64,000 nucleotides of DNA, from contig OY986437.1 of NCBI GenBank assembly GCA_963920525.1, positions 56,926,830-56,990,829 on the forward strand, written 5' to 3'. Both the position numbers and the translations under genes were made by a program. The stretch is from Dichetophora obliterata (lineage: Eukaryota; Arthropoda; Insecta; Diptera; Sciomyzidae). Positions 58,081 through 64,000 of the stretch are shown in pieces (position 1 is the stretch's first letter; every line of letters begins with the position of its first letter). A model generated the notes under the pieces. It was not told where the DNA came from, did no database searches, and saw only the letters and a program-made list of their open reading frames with translations.

Positions 58081-58366
58081 CTCTCAACAAGTTTTAGCAC
58101 GTTATTGCAATGTTCAGTTAATCATCTACAATCAAAAACGACCGGCATATCAATATTAAAATTTTAATGCAGATTATTTCACTCCGGTACCCTCACGGTT
58201 AAAAATATTGAACTAAATTTTAAACTTTTTGGATTACATATAGGACAAGAGATCACTTTTTAATCCAAGGAAAAGTTTAAAATTTTTCAATCCAAAACAG
58301 AATAGTTTTCAATTTGCAAAAATTAAACAAAAGCAATATATATATCAACTTAAAATAAAAAACCTT
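58081..58366. other. Non-coding spacer
   Basis: No feature seen. TTTAAACTTTT and AAAAGTTTAAAATT at 58221-58290 form a weak inverted pair. Confidence 0.3.
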
Positions 58367-58725
58367 GCTGACCAGTTCATGATTTGAACACACGTCCTCT
58401 GTTGTGCTGGTCCAACATTTTATTCACTCGTAGAACTCAGTTGTTAAGAAAACGCATATTTTGCCTCATAACAACTGCAAGTAAGCTTTCAGTAAGTGAG
58501 CAAGCGAAAAGAAACATGGGTTCGAGACCCAGCTAAATAAAAGTAAAATTAAAAATATTCTGACCAGTTCGTGATTTGAACACACAACCTCTGATGTGCT
58601 GATTCTATACCTTATCCACTCGTGCAATTCAGTTGTTAGCATACTTTCGCTTATTTTGCATCATTACGAATGCAACTAAGTTCTTTCCAGGAACGTGGGT
58701 TTGAGACCCAGCTTAATTAAACTAA
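58367..58725 (+). repeat. Tandem duplication (193-bp unit) carrying tRNA-like boxes
   Basis: CTGACCAGTTCATGATTTGA begins at 58367 and its copy CTGACCAGTTCGTGATTTGA at 58560. Both units contain ACTCGTxxAACTCAGTTGTTA-like and GGGTTCGAGACCCAGCT / GGGTTTGAGACCCAGCT blocks. The latter is a good pol III B box on the plus strand. The start of each unit, read on the minus strand, has a weaker B box (GTGTTCAAATC). Each unit may be two tRNA-like pieces in opposite orientation. Confidence 0.65.
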
Positions 58726-59881
58726 TGTTTGAATTAGGTTAGGTTATGTAAAGGTGGCTGAGCCAATAGACGACTCGTTCACTTAAGCCAGTGCAGGCCC
58801 GTTGTGATACCACATAATCTCTTTAAAACCTAGTAGAGATTTCCCTCCTCAAACCAGTTCGAGCGTATAATGATTTTAAGGATATGCTTGATTTCCAGGC
58901 ATGAGACTTCGGCAAGTCCACTTAAAAAGGGATGGCCCAGAGTTGTCATTCTCCTTTTAGCTAGAGCCGGACATTCGCAGAGGAGGTGCTGAACATTTTC
59001 TGCCTCCTCCTCACAACTGCAGCTTCTGCAGAAATTGTTTGATGCAACTCCCAACCGAAGAGCATGCGCTCCGATCAGGCAGTGATCCATTAGGATTCCT
59101 ACTATTTTTGAAAGGTTTACCCTGCTTAACTCAAGCAGTGAGTTGGTGCGTTTTAAATCGTAGGTAGGTCATGTTAGCTTAATTATTCTACATGTATTAA
59201 GGTGCTCCCAGCGTTCTTGTGCAAGACCTAAGGATCTGTTCTTGCGATGGAGCTTATAGGAGGAAATGGTATACCAATAAAGTCCTCATTTAAGAGAGTG
59301 TTAGAGGTCGTATCCTGTCTTGCCAATTCGTCGGCAAGCACTGAGTTCAGTGCTGTCAGTGCAGCTTGGCTATCTGAAAAGATGGAAATACTCTTTCCTT
59401 TAAGGTCTTTTTGACCTAGAATCTTATTGGTTTCGTGAATAGCCATCATTTCCGCTTGGTAGACACTACAAGTTAGGAAGTCTAAAGGACGCTTCGATTT
59501 CGAGATCCTGGGAGTAAATACCTCCCCCTACTTATTCTCGAAGTTTGGATCCATCTGTGAAGATTTTTATGCCGGAGGTTTTAAGGGGGATTTTGTTTAC
59601 CCAGTCTAGCCGAGAAAGGATGAAAACTGCGTAGTTCTTTTCAAGATTAAAGCACGGCACATACACTGAACCAAAAAGTTACATAAAATCAATGAATAAA
59701 TTCATTGTCCATAAGAATAAATCATTAAATTTGCGTCAAAGTACGCGTTCATTGGTTCAATGTATACCCGTTCATGCTTTTTAAGAACCGTACATTAAAC
59801 CCAAAAAATTAATGTACTGTTCATTGAGCCAATATATATTGTTCTTATAAACAGTGTACCATACATTGATTTTAAAGTAGA

Positions 59882-60165
59882 GATTCATAAAAAAAAAAAG
59901 ATTAAAGTGTGTTATTCATGCAGTTATTGTATATATTCATTGTCTCAATGAAAAATTCATTGAACAGATTCATAAGAACAGGTTCATAAAAATATTGATA
60001 TTTAAATACGCTATTCATATAGCCAATGATCATATTCATTGGCTCAATGAACAATACATTGATTTTAAAGAACAGGTTCATAAAATATTAGTATTTAAGT
60101 ACGGTATTCATACAACCAATGAACATTTTCTTTTACTCAATGAAAAATATCTTGTTTTTAATGTA
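59882..60165 (+). repeat. Subterminal tandem array, three units of about 95 bp
   Basis: Units begin GATTCATAA / GGTTCATAA at 59882, 59981 and 60075. Each holds TTAAGTAxG..TATTCATxxA(A)CCAATGA and ATTCATTG(G/T)CTCAATGAAxAAT. TTCATTG/CAATGAA words also fill 59680-59880 and, inverted, 62630-62880. Such arrays may be transposase binding sites. Confidence 0.7.
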
Positions 60166-60664
60166 TTATTTCATTGATAATAAGATAGAAGTCATTGATT
60201 TAATGAACTCCATTCATTATTTTATTAATTATTTAGATAATACGCTGCAAAAAAAATATCATTGCAAATAAAAGATTTAAGAATATTGTTTGTAATTAAC
60301 ATTTCTTTTATTTTAATCCTTAAATAAATCAAGTTAAATATGCATTTGTTTTTTCATTTACATTTTTTAAATTAAAATTAAAAGTAACTCATATTTATGT
60401 AATAAATGTAGATATATTCATAAAAAGAAGAAGAAAGACATAAATAAAACATAATATAAAACTAATTCTTTTTTAATAAATATGTTGTTAATAATTTTTT
60501 TATAACTAATACAGCACGTTAGAAAAGAGGTGGCAAATAAAACGTACGCAGTGACGCAGTTCTGTGATTTTACATAAGCGATTTCACTTCAAATTTTTAA
60601 ATTGTATATTTTTTAAACCTGGATGTACAATATTTACAAGATGTACAAGGATAATCCAAATATT

Positions 60665-62345
60665 TTACTCTTTTAATGCTTCAAGCAATATGGACATTTT
60701 AGAAGACTGTTCCCCAATGAGTTCCCAAACTAGAGAATATGCCGAGGAGTACTTTAAATTAAATAAATGGACTATTTTAAAACAAATACCTACTGCTCTT
60801 AGAAAATTTGTAAACAAAAATTTTACACCATCCGAATACACGTAAAAATGTGTAAACGAAGAGAGATTGTTGCTTCCAATAGCTAGTATAAACGGCTGTA
60901 TACTGTCGGACTTACTTTTTAAAAAAGCTATGTGATCTTCTATTTCCTGCGCGCTATCTCCAACGAAAATAAATACTTCTTGAAAGCTTATTGTAAATTT
61001 TACGATTGATTTCTTTCCATTGTTGTCCTTTGTAACAACTTTTTGAGTTGGAACCAGATAAGCGTGAAGACACCATGAAAGTTGTACAGCAGCGCAATCT
61101 CATTATATAAAAGCATATGTTTTAATCACGAGAATTTAAAAACTATCATTTTGAATGCGCAAGAACTGACATTCTGAAAAGCATTAGGTCAGAATAAGTC
61201 AACAGACGAAAGGTTCAACAATACAACTTAATACACAAAAAAACAAATAAATATTGTTATCTTTTGCCATCAATATGATTTTAAGTTGAAAATGCCAGTT
61301 ATTGAGGGTATTCACAAGGTGTCTTAAAGTTCAGTTGAGTCATCATATGAAATAAAAAAAGGCGTAAGTTACCAAAAATTTCAAAATTGATTTTTTGATT
61401 GATTATGATGCACCGTATCAAAATACATGTTTCTGCAAAATTATACACTCCTTCAACTTAAAATGACGTTTTTATTAACAAAATTCTAAAAGCCGTAAAT
61501 GCAAGCTTTTATTTTATTTCATATTATTTGTCTTATTATTTTTCCTTATTTAAACCAAATAATGATATGTATGGCATTTGTGTACCCTACGCAGCAAAAA
61601 CATAACTGAGGATCAATAAAACAGTCATAAATCCGAAATTCATGATATGACACTTAGAATGTTTTTGCTTCTCCTATAAAATTTTTGACATGTAACTTAC
61701 GGCCTTTTTTGGTTTCACATGACAATGTTGTATGTTGTAAGTGAAAGGTTTTTCTCATTTTCTCCTTTATTAGAAATTTTGCTTGTATGTTGAATTGGAA
61801 TTGTGTGAAATTCCAAAAAAGAAATTCCAATCCAAAAACTATAAACAAAATATGCAAGAAAAATTTTAAAAAAAATCGCTTTACTAATAAAGGAGAAAAT
61901 GAGAAAATCCTTTCACTTACATTATACAAATTTAGGACACCTTGTGAATACCCTCATTATATTAACAAAGAACAACCACGATAACTCTATATAAAACTTA
62001 AACATTAAATTACGTACCATTATCACTATCACTCCCATTTAATTTGTCAATCATCGATTTGACTTGTCTGTCTTTAGCATGGTTTTCCTTTGTTATGAAG
62101 TTCGTAACGTTGATGAAATTATCTGACCAGCCAGTGAAGAAGTCTGAATGGTTATCAAAAGCTAAGCAAAAATCCTTATCAGAAAACCATTTTTAATTTT
62201 AGTACATTTTACCAAGCGATATCCATTAGGTTTTTTGTATTCTGGCCATTTGCAAAAGATTTCTGATAGTGGTACATCTTTTCCTACTATTTCATTTAGC
62301 CTAAAGTGACTACAGGCCTGCCAGCAGCTTTCGAATTCAGTTTTA
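60665..62345 (-). pseudogene. Two-exon gene of unknown function carried by the 3.2-kb element
   Basis: Exon 1 (about 62345-62018) reads EFESCWQACSHFRLNEIVGK, PLSEIFCKWPEYKKPNGYRL, then after a one-base loss in an A-run DFCLAFDNHSDFFTGWSDNF and KSMIDKLNGSDSDN. A donor GTACGTAA follows. The intron (62017-61099, 919 nt) ends at ATAATGAG. Exon 2 (61098-60665) joins in phase to read DCAAVQLSWCLHAYLVPTQK, FTISFQEVFIFVGDSAQEIE, SDSIQPFILAIGSNNLSSFT and RAVGICFKIVHLFNLKYSSA, ending KE-stop. No catalytic triad or HTH is visible. The ...QPFIxxxG...AVxxCFKIxHxxNLxY pattern reminds me of unnamed proteins common in arthropod and cnidarian mobile DNA (recollection, not a search). The 5' end is unresolved; one or more upstream exons may be lost. 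Confidence 0.6.
61303..61956. mobile_element. Foldback/MITE inside the intron of the 3.2-kb element
   Basis: TGAGGGTATTCACAAGGTGTC at 61303 is mirrored exactly at 61936-61956, with TTAT adjacent on both sides. Nested within is a second copy of the GCCGTAAGTTAC family (61344-61721, copy 2 of the element at 38021) and a further hairpin (TGAAAGGTTTTTCTCATTTT against AAAATGAGAAAATCCTTTCA). At least two insertion layers sit in the intron. The frames at 61654-61984 are chance frames in the arms. Confidence 0.75.
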
Positions 62346-63168
62346 TATGAAATTTTTTATGCAATTTTTTATTCACAACACAACTTGTCAGCACAAAATT
62401 TTAACAAAACTGAATTGAAGCTGAAGCATTGCTACTCAATAGCATTTCACCGTTATAACCAACAGTTTAAGAAAACTTGCACAGCATTTAAAGAACGCGT
62501 TCATTGTCGGTAAGTACGCGTTGTTTGTCGGAATGAACGCGTTCTTTGTCGGTATGACAATGTCGCGTTCTTAAAAAATTAAAATCTATAGATACTTACT
62601 AAAATTTTATGTTTTGTACATTGGCACAATGAATGCGTTCACTGTCTGTATGAACGTTTTCTTTAAATTTGAGATTAATGAATATATACTTTAATTTTTA
62701 TGTATTGGTGCATTGGTACAATGTAAGAAATCATTAAGTTACTGTCACGATAGAAGTTTAAATATAATGAACGCTTATTCATAAAGACAATGAACGCAAT
62801 CATTAAACACAAAAACAGTTTATAAATTCATTCATTGTGCCAATGAATTTTCCATTAAAATCAATGAATTGCAGTTTATGAACAATAATTTTTTGAGTGC
62901 AGTAGTCTGTTTTATCTGGTGCAGACGAGTTCAAAATAATTGTGTGGCCGCAGTTGTTACCTATCCAATTACCGGATTCTCTCAGTCTGAGGGCTGCTGT
63001 GTTGGCACATTCCCTGGCAAAGATATCGAGAGGAAGAAGGTGAAGCATTACGTTGAGGGCGCTGGTTGGTAATGTTTGGATTAAAAAAAAATAGTATTTT
63101 TTGGATTAGAAATTCCTTTAAACCAAAGTTTAAATTAAAAAGTAGTCCAAATTTTACACCATGTATTC

Positions 63169-63452
63169 GACCACAATTTACACGAGCTGTTTCACTGATA
63201 ACATTTTATGGGCGTTATTCAAGGAGGCGTGGCACGTCCTACACAACCCAAAGTTTCGGTATCGAATACCTTTAGAGTTATAGGTCACATAGTCTCGAAA
63301 TTCAGTATTTGACCACAATTTTAAAATGTAGTTTCACTGGTAACATTTCATGGGCATTAAACAAGGAAGCGTGGCACCTCCCATACCACCCAAATTTGAG
63401 AAATTTAATAGCTTTTTAGCTATAGGTCGCACAGCCACGGAATTCAGTATTC
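63169..63452 (+). repeat. Two tandem 142-bp units of a Helitron/DINE-like repeat
   Basis: GACCACAATTT begins units at 63169 and 63311. Each contains GTTTCACTGxTAACATTT, ATGGGC(G/A)TTA..CAAGGA(G/A)GCGTGGCAC, and TTATAGGTCACATAGTC / TATAGGTCGCACAGCCA. A degenerate third unit with GGGAGCGTGGCAGAA follows. Confidence 0.8.
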
Positions 63453-64000
63453 CACCAATGAACAAGAAAAAATAGAAAAGTTTTATAGGAGTTTGACAAC
63501 GGGAGCGTGGCAGAAACGGGCCGGGTTTCAGCTAGCTTTTCATAAGATTATAACTTTTTATATTTAATAATTAACAAATTTACTATTTAATTCCATAGAA
63601 ATACCCTCTTCGACTATTTTTATGGGAAACTGTTTTTTTTTTATTGCTTTTAAAGAAAATTATTTACACTTTTTAAGTTGAAGTTTTGTTCTTGTTCATA
63701 ATGAAGCACTCAAATACATTTGTTGTCACTTGTATGAATTCTGTTACAATAGTTATGAATTTTTCTGCCCTGGTACGCTGAAAAGCATTCATAAAAATGT
63801 TTTAATGACCTTACTGAAGTAGAAAATCTTCACATTCACGAAATTCCTTCGTTATGTAGGGAATCTAAATCAGAATATTTATAAATCATTTGAAGAAATC
63901 TTAGAAAACAATTTATAATATTCATGAACAAAATGTTCATATTGATTATTTCTTTCATATATCTGAAGTATGTATTATTTACATCTTTATCAATTTATTG
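63453..64000. other. Non-coding AT-rich end of window
   Basis: Remnant of the repeat unit above, then AT-rich sequence. TGTTCTTGTTCATAATGAAG-like words recall the subterminal repeats of the 3.2-kb element, but no gene or boundary is seen. Confidence 0.35.

Larger units (their letters stand above)
59664..62902 (-). mobile_element. TA-flanked 3.2-kb DNA element with subterminal repeat arrays and a spliced gene
   Basis: The left end CACTGAACCAAAAAGTTA and the inverse of the right end, CTGCACTCAAAAAATTA, are imperfect inverted repeats. Further in, AAAATCAATGAAT(T) and TTCATTG words recur on both sides. TA lies at both flanks (59662-59663 and 62903-62904). Removing the element and one TA rejoins the LINE codons as ...KTDYVPCFN..., confirming the boundaries. 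Inside are tandem units at the left, GAACGCGTTC-rich repeats at the right (62490-62810), and a two-exon gene. Family unknown: TA duplication alone would suggest Tc1/mariner, but no DDE motif is seen. Confidence 0.85.
58733..63069 (-). mobile_element. I-like LINE with RNase H, interrupted by a 3.2-kb element
   Basis: Minus-strand LINE sequence occupies 62905-63069 and 58733-59663; the gap is the TA-flanked insertion. The 3' end reads ...CTTTACATAACCTAACCTAA at 58733-58752, a TAACC-type tail. The 5' part stops at about 63069 (truncation). Order and content fit the I/R1/LOA group, which carries a C-terminal RNase H domain. Confidence 0.82.
58828..63069 (-). pseudogene. LINE ORF2 C-terminal region: thumb, RNase H and zinc finger
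   Basis: Segment 1 (63069-62905): ALNVMLHLLPLDIFAREC, NTAALRLRESGNWIG, ending DKTDY. Across the insertion it continues as VPCFNLEKNYAVFI, then IFTDGSKL (RNase H Asp), a stop, SVYQAEMMAIHE (RNase H Glu), SIFSDSQAALTALN (third acid) and ADELARQ (fourth acid). A deletion between TALNSV and ADELAR removes the usual loop. The end has CRSCSCEEEAENVQHLLCEC, a CCHC-like finger, and a stop near 58830. In-frame stops, the deletion and the insertion make it dead. Confidence 0.85.

Noticed and set aside
59228..59449. Independent RNase H gene
   Set aside because: The motifs are those of an RNase H domain, but it lies in order between LINE thumb and zinc-finger segments, so it is part of the LINE ORF2.

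Overview
This is a eukaryotic window: AT-rich intergenic or intronic DNA from an insect, most likely a higher dipteran (a tephritid- or muscid-like fly). I see no intact host gene. The evidence for an insect is the element families (RTE-like, Jockey/CR1-like and RNase H-bearing I-like LINEs; piggyBac, Tc1/mariner, hAT and Harbinger-type DNA elements), the 66-nt fly-style intron in the piggyBac transposase, tRNA-derived SINEs, and triplet and TG repeats. The organism is an inference and the species is not determined. Nearly every long reading frame belongs to a broken transposable element; the rest are chance frames.

Layout. 0-13 kb: mariner tail, several MITEs (one with a 9-bp target duplication), a foldback palindrome, a SINE, a minisatellite and a decayed LINE. 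13-16.3 kb: an almost full-length RTE-like LINE (endonuclease plus reverse transcriptase) with three frameshifts. 16-21 kb: unique-looking DNA. 21-30 kb: a repeat invaded by a SINE, two foldbacks, a mariner relic, a TTTAAACC-rich array and a tandem array split by an 821-bp hAT element. 32.5-36.8 kb: a dispersed repeat interrupted by a 2,651-bp piggyBac element with perfect 15-bp ends and TTAA flanks. 38-44.9 kb: Tc1/mariner-like relics and a second, inverted copy of the same dispersed repeat, interrupted by a LINE. 49-57 kb: a Helitron-like repeat, a palindromic repeat, MITEs, and a Tc1 transposase whose last catalytic acid reads glycine. 57-63 kb: two LINEs on the minus strand, each split by a DNA element.

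The most unusual object is the insertion at 59664-62902. It sits in an RNase H-bearing LINE. Removing it with one TA restores the LINE reading frame. It has related ends, subterminal arrays of a TTCATTG-type repeat, and a minus-strand gene with a GT-AG intron whose two exons join in phase. Its protein lacks recognisable DDE motifs and I cannot name it. The intron carries another foldback element.

Insertion order can often be read directly, because target duplications collapse to uninterrupted host repeats or reading frames (piggyBac, hAT, the Harbinger-type MITE and the 3.2-kb element). Large palindromic foldback elements are strikingly frequent. A repeat with a common core recurs at 3.5, 12.5, 22, 46 and 51.5 kb.
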